Positions 32,189 through 40,922 of a stretch of DNA of 41,571 bases are shown piece after piece. How positions within the stretch are numbered: the stretch's first letter is position 1; every line of letters starts with the position of its first letter. The stretch lies in NCBI GenBank assembly GCA_964539665.1, contig CAZIKB010000056.1:1-41571 (forward strand), given 5' to 3'. The notes under the pieces are model-generated. The model was not told where the DNA came from and ran no database searches. It saw only the letters and a list, made by a program, of their open reading frames with translations. The stretch is from CAZIKB01 sp964539665 (GTDB lineage Bacteria > Zhuqueibacterota > Zhuqueibacteria > Oceanimicrobiales > Oceanimicrobiaceae). The position numbers and the translations under genes are program-made.

Positions 32189-34015
32189 TCATTTGCCTAA
32201 ACTTATTTCAACTGCATTTTGTACTGCATCACAGGTATCTTTTGATACCCTTAAAAGCGTATTCAAATTCTTTTTCATCTCCTCTACAAAACCAGCTTCT
32301 GTTATATTTGGCAAATTTATTCGAACATTGTAAATCGCACCCTGGACACCAGCGTACGCCATGAGAGCTCCTACCCCGGCATCACTCATGACCGCATCAT
32401 TGCCAATTTGGGCTGCTCGCAAACAAAGTTGCAAAGCCTGGCCACACAGCTCAGCCGACCGAAGCGGTACACGTGATGCAGATTTGTAACCTTCACAAAG
32501 AGCAGTGTCCCGAACCTTATTCTGTTCCGGCGTATCTTTTGGCATGCGCATGGCTTTAAGTACCTCATTAAAAGCCTCGGTGTCCGCATCGACAGCAAGT
32601 ATAAGTTCATCCTTAACCCTTTGCGCTTGCTCCGCAAGATCACACAAATTTTCATATTGCGAATCGAACTCCCCTTTCCCCACAGAAAGATTAGCTATCA
32701 TGGACGCCAGTGCTGCACCCAACGCACCAGCCAATGCAGAGATGGAACCACCGCCGGGAGCCGGAGTATCCCGCGACACTTCATCCGTAAAATCCGCCAC
32801 TTTTTGATTCACCAGCGATCCACTTCGAACGGGTATACCGATGACTTTCTTTTTAATATCAAACTCAGCAACATCACGCAGCGCCGTGGATTGCACGGCT
32901 GTTTCGAGAATGTCAGCAACTGGAATACCCGTTGACTTCTTCATTTGGTTCAGATAATACTTGCCAGTAATTAGCATGCAATCATAGGGTACTACTCCAA
33001 CAATTTCAGAGCCGCTGATTACAATGCCGCGTTCTTGAGCGAAATTCCTGGTAGCCTCATAAACTGCATGAGGGGAAGTAATTTTATAATTCGTCAGGTT
33101 AATGGATATTTGTGCTCTTTTGTAGTCTTCAACAAACCAGCCGACTGCTTTGGCATGGGTGAATTTTCCGTCTTTGTAAACCGGCCGGCCAGTCAGGTTG
33201 TTAACATCCAGACCAATGGATTTATAACGGGCGTACAAATCACCGTTATGCACCTCCTGGTAATGTTCGGCCAGCTTTGCGAATGTTTTGTCCACATGGT
33301 TGCACATCCCGCAAGTAAACTTATCCGGCTCAAAATATACTACCTGTCCTTTGTAATAAAACGGCGAAATGTTGCCTACTCTTTTCCAGCGGCCACGCTC
33401 GCGAATTTCATACGCGATATCTGTAGCGTAACGACGATCAGTTGTATTTAAATTGATGTTGTATGCGATTAGGAATTCTCTTGCACTCACGCCCGTTGCG
33501 CCACTTTTGGGATTGAATTTTGCCGGACCAAAATCAGGTTTCCAGGCAGGATCAGCCAGTTTCTTCGCCAGACCTTCATACTCACCGGAGCGAACCGTTG
33601 CCAGGTTGCGCCATTCCGGTTTGCTGGCTGCGTGTTCATATAAATATATTGGGATGCCCAGCTCTTCGCCAATACGCTTGCCAACAGCCCTGGCCATCTC
33701 CACACAATCGTCCATGGAAAGGCCTGCAACCGGCACAAACGGCAGCACATCAGTTGCTCCCATACGCGCATGCGAGCCTTGCTGTTTTGACATGTCAATC
33801 AAATCGGCGGCATGTTTCACTGCTCGAAACGCAGCTTCTTTAACAGCTTCAGGATTTCCGATGAAGGTTACCACGGTGCGATTAGTGCTTTCGCCGGGAT
33901 CAACATCCAGCAGTTGTACACCCTGCACCGATTCGATCTGGTCGGTGATACTTTTTATCAGGACTCTGTCTCTTCCTTCTGAAAAATTCGGTACACATTC
34001 AACTATCTTTTGCAT
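32189..34015 (-). CDS. ftcD: bifunctional glutamate formimidoyltransferase / formimidoyl-THF cyclodeaminase with a zinc-finger-like insert
   Basis: AGGAG precedes the ATG at 34015. Residues 1-370 are the formiminotransferase (VECVPNFSEGRD, catalytic-type His82 in GSHARMGATDVLPF, AREFLIAYNINLN, AQISINLTNY). Residues about 405-600 are the cyclodeaminase (TPAPGGGSISALAGALGAALASM). It moves the formimino group of formiminoglutamate to tetrahydrofolate and releases ammonia, giving glutamate and methenyl-THF, the last steps of this hut route. At 608 residues it is longer than the usual 540-570. The extra length lies between residues 210 and 285, where Cys235, Cys238, His251 and His256 form a C-x2-C-x12-H-x4-H pattern. 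The usual short R-GK-V-D linker is missing there. Confidence 0.93.
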   Translation of the reverse strand: MQKIVECVPNFSEGRDRVLIKSITDQIESVQGVQLLDVDPGESTNRTVVTFIGNPEAVKEAAFRAVKHAADLIDMSKQQGSHARMGATDVLPFVPVAGLSMDDCVEMARAVGKRIGEELGIPIYLYEHAASKPEWRNLATVRSGEYEGLAKKLADPAWKPDFGPAKFNPKSGATGVSAREFLIAYNINLNTTDRRYATDIAYEIRERGRWKRVGNISPFYYKGQVVYFEPDKFTCGMCNHVDKTFAKLAEHYQEVHNGDLYARYKSIGLDVNNLTGRPVYKDGKFTHAKAVGWFVEDYKRAQISINLTNYKITSPHAVYEATRNFAQERGIVISGSEIVGVVPYDCMLITGKYYLNQMKKSTGIPVADILETAVQSTALRDVAEFDIKKKVIGIPVRSGSLVNQKVADFTDEVSRDTPAPGGGSISALAGALGAALASMIANLSVGKGEFDSQYENLCDLAEQAQRVKDELILAVDADTEAFNEVLKAMRMPKDTPEQNKVRDTALCEGYKSASRVPLRSAELCGQALQLCLRAAQIGNDAVMSDAGVGALMAYAGVQGAIYNVRINLPNITEAGFVEEMKKNLNTLLRVSKDTCDAVQNAVEISLGK

Positions 34016-34315
34016 AGGTTCTCCTGTATCGTTTTATGATTGAACATTTGCATACTTTTACAAGTATAATATTTGCGCAAAAACTTAAGTTCACAGTGTC
34101 TAAAATATTGATCTGTCACTTTTTGCTTTAGTCGCTCTTAACTTCAGCTCACTTCTACCCTGTACAAACTTTTTGCAAAAGAGGCATATTTTAACTAAAA
34201 TTCACATGCGTTTTAGCGCGCTATTCTGTTGAGAGTTAAGTTTTCGTTTTTATTAAAAGTTATTTAACTTTTAAATTTCTCAACATTGAACTTCACGCTT
34301 TAGACAATTCGAACT
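34016..34315. other. intergenic region between hutI and ftcD
   Basis: No gene is seen in these 300 bases. They contain the palindrome TTTGCGCAAA (34072-34081), similar in its half-sites to the candidate hutH operator, and an AT-rich inverted repeat TAAAAGTT/AACTTTTA (34254-34273) soon after the hutI stop. The ftcD gene may therefore have its own promoter, possibly under the same regulator as hutH. Confidence 0.4.
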
Positions 34316-35581
34316 TCATTCACTGCTCTTCAGCGTACGATGTTTTAACCTGACCCCCCCTTTCCAAACAAAGCCGGGTTTTAGTTTTCCCTGGTTATAC
34401 AGAATTTCTCGATAGTCATCGCACTCGAAGGCAATTAAATCAGCTAACTGACCTTTTGCCAAAATGCCCCGATCCTCTAACTCAAGAGCGTTTGCTGCTC
34501 TGCATGTGATGCCAGCAAATGTTTCCGCTACCGTGAGTTTTTCAGCAGCCCCCAAAACCGCTGCTTGTAAAAATAAATCACCCATGGGAGCGGAACCAGG
34601 ATTCCAGTCGGTGGAGATGGCAACGCTTGCACCAGCGTCCAGTAGTTTTCTTGCCGGCGCAAATGGATAGCCCAGGCCCATAGACGCACCGGGCAGAACC
34701 ACTCCAATCACATTCGAGTCAGCAATTGCAGTGATTTCTAACTCAGTGCTGGCTTCGAGGTGGTCGGCGCTGACTGCCTGAAGTTCACATGCAAGTAAAC
34801 TGCCGCCGTTAGTGAATTGATCCACGTGCAGAGCCAGTAAAAATCCCATTTGCTTAGCTCTGATTAAATAAGTTCTCGCATCATCAATGGTGAAGGCGCT
34901 TTCTTCAATAAAAATATCCACCCGGCCTGAAAGCTTTTCTTCCATGACTTTTGGAAGTAAATTACTGGTAATGTGATTAAGATATTCCGCCGGAGTGCCT
35001 TGAAAGTCTTTTGGCGGCATGTGTGCTGCCAGACACGTTGAAATGAGATCCATTGGATGGTTAACATTGACATCGTTTATTGAACGCAGCATTTTCAGCT
35101 CATCGTCTACATTTAAGGCGTAACCGCTTTTGACTTCACAGGTTGTGACGCCTTCTGCAAGATGTCTGTCGCATCTATTTGATAATGATTCAGTAAGTTC
35201 CGACCGAGAAGCTTTTCGTGTTTTCGTGACGGTCTCTAAAATCCCGCCACCCGCTTTGGCGATTTCCAAATATGATTTACCACCCACCCGCATGGCATAA
35301 TCCCTGGCTCTGGAACCGGCAAAGCAGATGTGGGTATGGCAGTCAACAAAACCGGGCAGGCAAACCATGGAACCACTGATTTCTTCAATTAAACCATGCG
35401 CGGAATCGAGTTCTTTGCGAAGAGTTGAAAATGCATCAACCTTCTTTATCGCACCATTCTCAACCAAAACACCGCCATCACTGATGATTTCCATGGATTC
35501 ATCAGTAATCGGGCCTTTCGAAGGTAAATGGTTCATTGTGAGGATTTGATTAAACGGACCGATGAGTTTGGTTTTATGCAT
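34316..35581 (-). CDS. hutI: imidazolonepropionase
   Basis: The 421-residue amidohydrolase opens the ring of imidazolone-5-propionate to give N-formimino-L-glutamate, third step of histidine breakdown. Family marks in order are the metal site PGFVDCHTHICFAGSRARDY (His82, His84), GGGILETVTKTRKAS, EGVTTCEVKSGYAL, LALHVDQFTNGG, VSADHLE, VVLPGASMGLG and ISTDWNPGSAPM, with the C-terminal ILAKGQLADLIAF strand closing the small domain. The length is normal. No clear ribosome binding site precedes the ATG at 35581. It lies 64 bases after hutU, so the two are probably one transcript. Confidence 0.95.
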   Translation of the reverse strand: MHKTKLIGPFNQILTMNHLPSKGPITDESMEIISDGGVLVENGAIKKVDAFSTLRKELDSAHGLIEEISGSMVCLPGFVDCHTHICFAGSRARDYAMRVGGKSYLEIAKAGGGILETVTKTRKASRSELTESLSNRCDRHLAEGVTTCEVKSGYALNVDDELKMLRSINDVNVNHPMDLISTCLAAHMPPKDFQGTPAEYLNHITSNLLPKVMEEKLSGRVDIFIEESAFTIDDARTYLIRAKQMGFLLALHVDQFTNGGSLLACELQAVSADHLEASTELEITAIADSNVIGVVLPGASMGLGYPFAPARKLLDAGASVAISTDWNPGSAPMGDLFLQAAVLGAAEKLTVAETFAGITCRAANALELEDRGILAKGQLADLIAFECDDYREILYNQGKLKPGFVWKGGVRLKHRTLKSSE

Positions 35582-35645
35582 TTAACATTCTATTTTTGAT
35601 TAGTAATATAGACTGTGTTAAACTATTATAAAAATCCAACGATTC

Positions 35646-37316
35646 TTACATCTTCACCCCAAATTTCGTACCAACCTGACATGCTTTCTCATACCCTGCA
35701 TCTGCGTGTCGGATGATTCCCAAAGCCGGGTCATTGTACAAAACCCGCCTAATGCATCGTTCTGCTCTATCCGTACCATCAGCCAGGATCACCATGCCGG
35801 CATGCTGGGAATACCCGATCCCAACTCCGCCGCCGTTATGGTAAGAAACCCAGGTCGCTCCTCCGCTTGTGTTGGCCATCAAGTTTAATAACGGCCAGTC
35901 AGAAATCGCATCCGTTCCATCTTTCATCCCTTCTGTCTCACGGTGTGGAGAAGCCACTGAGCCGCAATCGAGATGATCTCTGCCAATAACAATGGGGGCT
36001 TTCACTTCTCCGGATTTCACCAGGTAATTAAATATCAATCCGGCCTTTTCTCTTTCTCCTAAAGCCAACCAGCAAATTCTGCTGGGCAAGCCCTGAAAAG
36101 CGACTTTTTCCTGTGCGTGTTCCAACCAATTAATCAAGAGTTTATTTTCTGGAAATGCCTCCCGCATAGCCCTGTCGGTTGTAAAAATATCTTCAGGATC
36201 ACCTGATAATGCAACCCATCTAAATGGTCCTTTTCCTTCACAAAACAACGGCCTGATAAATTCAGGGACAAAGCCCTGAAAATCAAATGCATTTTTTTCT
36301 CCCCCTTGCTTGGCAAATTCCCGCAGGTTGTTGCCGTAATCAAACACCACACTGCCCTGCTTTTGCATTTCCAGCATAAAGGAGACATGACGCGCCATGC
36401 TTTTCAAAGAGCGCGCCTTATATTCCTGTGGATTTTTTTCTCTTAATTCTTTGGCCTCAGCAAGAGTTGAACCATTGGGTACATAACCATTAATCGGATC
36501 ATGCGCCGAAGTTTGATCGGTCAATATTTCGGGGATCAAGTTATCACGTAATAATTGTTTCAATACATCACCAATATCTCCAACCAGGCCAACAGAAAGA
36601 GCCTCACCTTTTTCTTTAGCTTCCAATACCCATTTTTTTGCTTCTTCATAAGAGTGAGTTATTCTATCAATATAATTAGTATCAATGCGTTTTTGGATGC
36701 GCTCCGGATCAACATCAACTCCTAAAAAGGTTAAGCCAGCCATGGTAGCAGCTAAAGGCTGAGCCCCGCCCATTCCTCCTAAACCACCGGAAACCAATAA
36801 TTTGTGTTTTAAATCACCCATAAAATATTTCTGCCCACACGCAACAAATGTTTCATACGTTCCCTGCAAAATCCCTTGTGAACCAATATAAATCCAGCTC
36901 CCTGCAGTCATTTGACCATACATTATTAATCCGTTTGCTCTTAATTTTTGGAAATGTTCCAGGGTCGACCAATACGGCACCAAATTACTATTTGCTATCA
37001 ATACTCTGGGAGCTTCCGGGTGCGTACGCACAATACCGACTGGTTTACCAGATTGAACCAATAAACTTTCATCTATTTCCAACTGCAATAAATATTCAAT
37101 AATTTTTTGCGCTGCCTCAACATTGCGGGCAGCCTGGCCAATGCCGCCATACACAACCAGGTTCTCTGGATCTTCGGCAACCTCCGCATTTAGATTATTT
37201 AAAAACATTCTGAGCGGCGCTTCTGTCTGCCAGGATTTAGCGTTTAATTTTGCTCCGGTTGGAGCATGATAATTGGGATGGTTGGCATACCTTTTAATAA
37301 ATTCCTGACTGTTCAT
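35646..37316 (-). CDS. hutU: urocanate hydratase
   Basis: The 556-residue enzyme converts urocanate to imidazolone-5-propionate using tightly bound NAD+. The full-length family pattern is present: ENLVVYGGIGQAARN, GQMTAGSWIYIGSQGILQGT, the Rossmann-type GGLGGMGGAQPLAATMAG, DQTSAHDPINGYVP, FCEGKGPFRWVALSGDPEDI, GRDHLDCGSVASPHRETEGM and GVGIGYSQHAGMVILADGTD. The ATG at 37316 has only a weak GGAA signal. It is the first gene of the leftward hut group (hutU, hutI, ftcD). The order and orientation opposite to hutH mean at least two promoters are needed for the pathway. Confidence 0.96.
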   Translation of the reverse strand: MNSQEFIKRYANHPNYHAPTGAKLNAKSWQTEAPLRMFLNNLNAEVAEDPENLVVYGGIGQAARNVEAAQKIIEYLLQLEIDESLLVQSGKPVGIVRTHPEAPRVLIANSNLVPYWSTLEHFQKLRANGLIMYGQMTAGSWIYIGSQGILQGTYETFVACGQKYFMGDLKHKLLVSGGLGGMGGAQPLAATMAGLTFLGVDVDPERIQKRIDTNYIDRITHSYEEAKKWVLEAKEKGEALSVGLVGDIGDVLKQLLRDNLIPEILTDQTSAHDPINGYVPNGSTLAEAKELREKNPQEYKARSLKSMARHVSFMLEMQKQGSVVFDYGNNLREFAKQGGEKNAFDFQGFVPEFIRPLFCEGKGPFRWVALSGDPEDIFTTDRAMREAFPENKLLINWLEHAQEKVAFQGLPSRICWLALGEREKAGLIFNYLVKSGEVKAPIVIGRDHLDCGSVASPHRETEGMKDGTDAISDWPLLNLMANTSGGATWVSYHNGGGVGIGYSQHAGMVILADGTDRAERCIRRVLYNDPALGIIRHADAGYEKACQVGTKFGVKM

Positions 37317-37697
37317 GATGATTTCCAGTTAAAATTCTAAATGACTATTAATTAGTTTCTTTTATAAAATTATGAAAGCGTTTTTTTAACCGTCATTCCC
37401 GAAATTTTTAAGTGGGAATCTCCTGCGTATAACTAATGGATTCCTGATAGAATCACTTGAGAATGAGATATTATTCAAGCACTTGCGTTAGTGCTTCCCT
37501 TAATATACAAAAAGATTAAAACCTGAACAAGAAAAAAAATAAAATAATGTTAATAAGTTGAATCTGCCTATAAAATCACTATTTGTGAATTATTCAGGTT
37601 ATTTTCCTGCCCACCGTTGCAGTCGATGCAGTAATAAGAATGGCATTGAAACACAAAGAAGTTTTACACGGCTGGCGGCTCAAAATTTAAATAAAAA
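37317..37697. other. intergenic region upstream of hutU with short repeats
   Basis: No gene is seen. It contains a degraded TCATTCC-type palindrome (37391-37423) and a small perfect hairpin AAGCACT/AGTGCTT (37477-37496). The hutU promoter must lie here but is not obvious. No TTTGC/GCAAA half-site pair like that at hutH was found. Confidence 0.4.
37391..37423. repeat. degraded TCATTCCC-type extragenic palindrome
   Basis: CGTCATTCCCG and GTGGGAATCTCC are the two arms of the widespread TCATTCCCG-GGGAATC repeat type, pairing over ATTCCC/GGGAAT with a divergent centre. Another, shorter member is at 9430-9449. Confidence 0.5.
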
Positions 37698-37758
37698 GAG
37701 CCTGCTCGAAAATATTTTTTTGGTTTGCATTTCTGGAAAACCGCTTTCGAACAGGCTC
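37698..37758 (-). terminator. Rho-independent terminator after the M16 protease gene
   Basis: On the minus strand GAGCCTGTTCGAAA pairs with TTTCGAGCAGGCTC over 14 positions, one a G-U wobble, around a 33-base loop, and TTTTTATTT follows directly. The same wobble position would be a C-A mismatch on the plus strand, so the leftward direction is the one under selection. It sits 70 bases after the protease stop. Confidence 0.75.
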
Positions 37759-37830
37759 AATTTTGGACATTTCACCCACGATAGTCTAAAGTCTGTTTGT
37801 TGATTATATATCACCTGCTAAGATGACTTC

Positions 37831-40686
37831 TTATTCCTTTTTTGTTGTTGCTTCTTTCGCAACCTGTTTGCCCTCTTTATCCAATAAAACCGGCTCACCT
37901 AATCCCAATTCTTTCAATGGTTCCAACTGGGTTTCAGCGTCACCCACTACCAGATAAATCATCTTATCAGGATTGAGATATTGCTCAGCGAGTTTTTGGT
38001 GCTGCTCTTTCGTCATATTCTGAATGACTTTCTCCTGATCTTTTATATAATCATAAGGCAGATCATAGTTAGCAACCTGGTTCAACATTCCCCTTAAAGC
38101 GCCCAAAGTTTCGAATCTCCTTGCATTCGATTGCACCAAAGCGCTCCTGGTAAATGCAAGATCTTCGTCTGAAATGCCTGCGCGGTATTTTGTGATTTCG
38201 TCCTTGAAAATTTGCATGGATTCAAATGTAGTTTTTGAACCCACACTCGAAGAAGCAGTAAATGGACCAGGACTATGTGCACCCGAAAATCTTGAACGAG
38301 CACCGTAGGTAAATCCCTTCTCTTCTCTAAGAATGAGATTTAATATGCCATTGAAACTGCCTCCTAATTTGTAATTCATAACCGTAACGGCGAAATAATC
38401 AGGATGCGTATATGGAAGCGCCAAATATCCAATTCGAATCTCAGATTGCTTGGCTTTGGGTACATCCACAAAATAAAGTGTAGATTTCTCAAGCGCCGCT
38501 GGTAAGGCATATTTTGGAAATTTAACATCTTCAGCCGGCCATTTTTTATCCAACGATGTAAAGAGTTTGATGGCGTCCTCTTTTGAAACATCTCCGGCTA
38601 TGGTAATATAAGAAACTGAAGGAGAGAAGTTCTTATCATAATATTTAATTAGATCGTTAATCTTAATTTCTTCTACCGATTCCCTGGTACCGAGTGTTGC
38701 GTTACCAAGAATATGATCATTTCCATAAATAAGCCTTCGATAAACATTAGACGCTACAGTGGAAGGACGGACATTTCGGCGATTTATATTTTCAACCGTC
38801 TCCTTTGTAATGCGAGCAAATTCTTTTTCATCCCAGCGTGGCTCTAATAAAATTTCTTCAAACAAGCCAAAAGTTTTGTCAAGTTTTGACGCCAGCGTAT
38901 TTGCCTGAATTACGATGGATTCGTTATCGGTTGACATCCTGATTCTCGAACCTAATTCATCAATTGCCTCCTCCAATTCCAACGGGGTTTTAGTTTTAGT
39001 CCCTTCCATCATGATGTCGGTCATTAAGTTCGCAACGCCAACTTTATCCAAATCATCCAACAAGAGACCGCCTTTTAGAGTAAGCGAAAATTGCACTAAT
39101 GGCAATTCATTATGCTCAATACCATATATTTTCAGGCCGTTATTATAAGTATGAGTCCAGATTTTGGGCAGTGTAATTTCCGGGGTTGGACCTTTTGGGG
39201 GTTCCACCGAGCGATCAAAACTTGTCGGGATTTTTTCAACTGGAGCGGCTTCAACATCACTTTTTGCTACTTCGGCCTCGCCAGCCATTTCAATTGCTTC
39301 TTCCACCACCGGGAATCTCTCCGAATTTTCAGCGATTAATTCGGGCTTACCTTTTGGGACAAAGCTGGTAATTACATATTTTTTGCCCTTGATATACTCA
39401 TTGTAAACCCGCCAAACATCTTCTTTGGTCACATCCAGGTAATTTTGTATGTCTTTGGTAATAAAATCCGGTGATCCGGCATACTCATTATAACTGGCTA
39501 ACTGAAAGGCTTTGTTCAGGATACTTGCAATACCATTATAAAAATCGGTTTCAGTTTTTGCTTTGATACGAGATAGATCATTATCTGTAAATCCTTCGTT
39601 TTCAAATTTCGTCAATGCTTCAAAAATAGCTTTTTCAACATCTGTCAGACTTTTATCTGGAAACGCTCTTATTCGAATCCGAAAATAGCCTGTTATTTCA
39701 CGACTGTTCTGAATCGCGGAAACCGATGGGGCCAGTTTTTTCTCCTCAACTAAAACTTTATAGAGGGGAGCTTTTTTCCCATCCGAAAGCAATTCGGAAA
39801 GAAAATCTAAGGCGTATGAATCCTTGCTATAATTTTGCACTGTTGGAAATATCATATTCAATTCTGGTGATTTAGCAAAATTGTCTTCATGGAAAGCGCG
39901 TTTTGTCTCCGCAAGACTTATGTGAGCTGTCTCCGGATGTGGAAGTTTCTTGGATGATTTAATCTCGCCAAAATATTGTTGTATCCAGTCTTTGGTTTGT
40001 GAAACATCAAAGTCGCCATTAACAACAAGCGTAGCGTTATTGGGCCCGTACCATTTTTTGAAAAAATTGTGAATATCCTCAATAGAGGCATTTTGCAGAT
40101 CTTCGAATGAGCCAATAACTTGCCAGTTATAGGAATGATTTTCAGGGAAGAGTAGTTTGTGAATAACGTAGTTAGTATGACCGTACGGCCTGTTATCTAC
40201 CCGCTGTCGCTTTTCGTTTTGCACAACATCCTGTTGATTTCCTAACGCATCCTGAGTCACAGTTGGCAGCAAATATCCCATACGATCCGACTCCAGCCAA
40301 AGGGACATCTCGAGAGCGTTTTTAGGAATAACCTCAAAATAGATAGTTCCATCTTCCCAGGTACCGCCATTGAGAGTACCGCCAGCGCCCTGGATTTTTT
40401 TGAAAAACTGATCCTGGCCGACGTGCTGTGATTCTTGAAATAACATGTGCTCAAATAAATGAGCAAATCCAGTACGGCCTTTTTCTTCCCTGTTCGAGCC
40501 GACATGATAAAGAATGGCCACCGCTGCGATTGGGTCAGACCTATCCTCATGGAGGATCACATCCAATCCATTTTCCAGCTTGTATTTTTCGTAGTCAATT
40601 TTAAAGGTAGACTCTGACTGGGCAAATAAACCCGTAAATAAGTAAAAAACCCCCAACAGCGCTACAGCTACAAATTTCTTTCTCAT
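37831..40686 (-). CDS. secreted M16-family zinc protease (pitrilysin/PqqL-like), two M16 units
   Basis: AGGAGG precedes the ATG at 40686. The 951-residue product has a signal peptide (1-22, LFAQS) and two M16 halves. The first half (about 30-470) is catalytic, with the inverted zinc motif His76-Leu-Phe-Glu79-His80 and the distal glutamate in VVQNEKRQR. The second half (about 510-920) lacks the motif and ends with GSFNGILNLILREEKGFTYGARS, the substrate-groove signature. A Glu/Ala-rich linker (VVEEAIEMAGEAEVAKSD) joins them. M16 enzymes close as a clamshell and degrade peptides. Here the signal peptide places it in the periplasm. It has its own terminator and is not part of the hut transcript. 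Confidence 0.93.
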   Translation of the reverse strand: MRKKFVAVALLGVFYLFTGLFAQSESTFKIDYEKYKLENGLDVILHEDRSDPIAAVAILYHVGSNREEKGRTGFAHLFEHMLFQESQHVGQDQFFKKIQGAGGTLNGGTWEDGTIYFEVIPKNALEMSLWLESDRMGYLLPTVTQDALGNQQDVVQNEKRQRVDNRPYGHTNYVIHKLLFPENHSYNWQVIGSFEDLQNASIEDIHNFFKKWYGPNNATLVVNGDFDVSQTKDWIQQYFGEIKSSKKLPHPETAHISLAETKRAFHEDNFAKSPELNMIFPTVQNYSKDSYALDFLSELLSDGKKAPLYKVLVEEKKLAPSVSAIQNSREITGYFRIRIRAFPDKSLTDVEKAIFEALTKFENEGFTDNDLSRIKAKTETDFYNGIASILNKAFQLASYNEYAGSPDFITKDIQNYLDVTKEDVWRVYNEYIKGKKYVITSFVPKGKPELIAENSERFPVVEEAIEMAGEAEVAKSDVEAAPVEKIPTSFDRSVEPPKGPTPEITLPKIWTHTYNNGLKIYGIEHNELPLVQFSLTLKGGLLLDDLDKVGVANLMTDIMMEGTKTKTPLELEEAIDELGSRIRMSTDNESIVIQANTLASKLDKTFGLFEEILLEPRWDEKEFARITKETVENINRRNVRPSTVASNVYRRLIYGNDHILGNATLGTRESVEEIKINDLIKYYDKNFSPSVSYITIAGDVSKEDAIKLFTSLDKKWPAEDVKFPKYALPAALEKSTLYFVDVPKAKQSEIRIGYLALPYTHPDYFAVTVMNYKLGGSFNGILNLILREEKGFTYGARSRFSGAHSPGPFTASSSVGSKTTFESMQIFKDEITKYRAGISDEDLAFTRSALVQSNARRFETLGALRGMLNQVANYDLPYDYIKDQEKVIQNMTKEQHQKLAEQYLNPDKMIYLVVGDAETQLEPLKELGLGEPVLLDKEGKQVAKEATTKKE

Positions 40687-40922
40687 TAAACCTCCTATTT
40701 TTTTTATTGTTAATTATTGAAAAGTTAGTTAAATTTACTATTGGAATCAATCAAATTCTTTAATAATGTATAAAAAGTTCTGTTTGAAACATCACTATCC
40801 CACCCTTTATTAAAATGCTATTTTTTATAAAAATTGTTATGCCAAAATGCTATAATCAGGCATCCATAAGGATAAAATGGATTTGCAGGCAATTTAAGTA
40901 GACAACTCTCAAGTTCCATTCC

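Noticed and set aside
33453..34043. 196-residue plus-strand frame
   Set aside because: Antisense shadow of the strongly supported ftcD gene; no ribosome binding site and no family pattern.
34254..34273. AT-rich inverted repeat as terminator of hutI
   Set aside because: The 8-bp stem is almost all A-T and no clean T tract follows on the minus strand; too weak to call.
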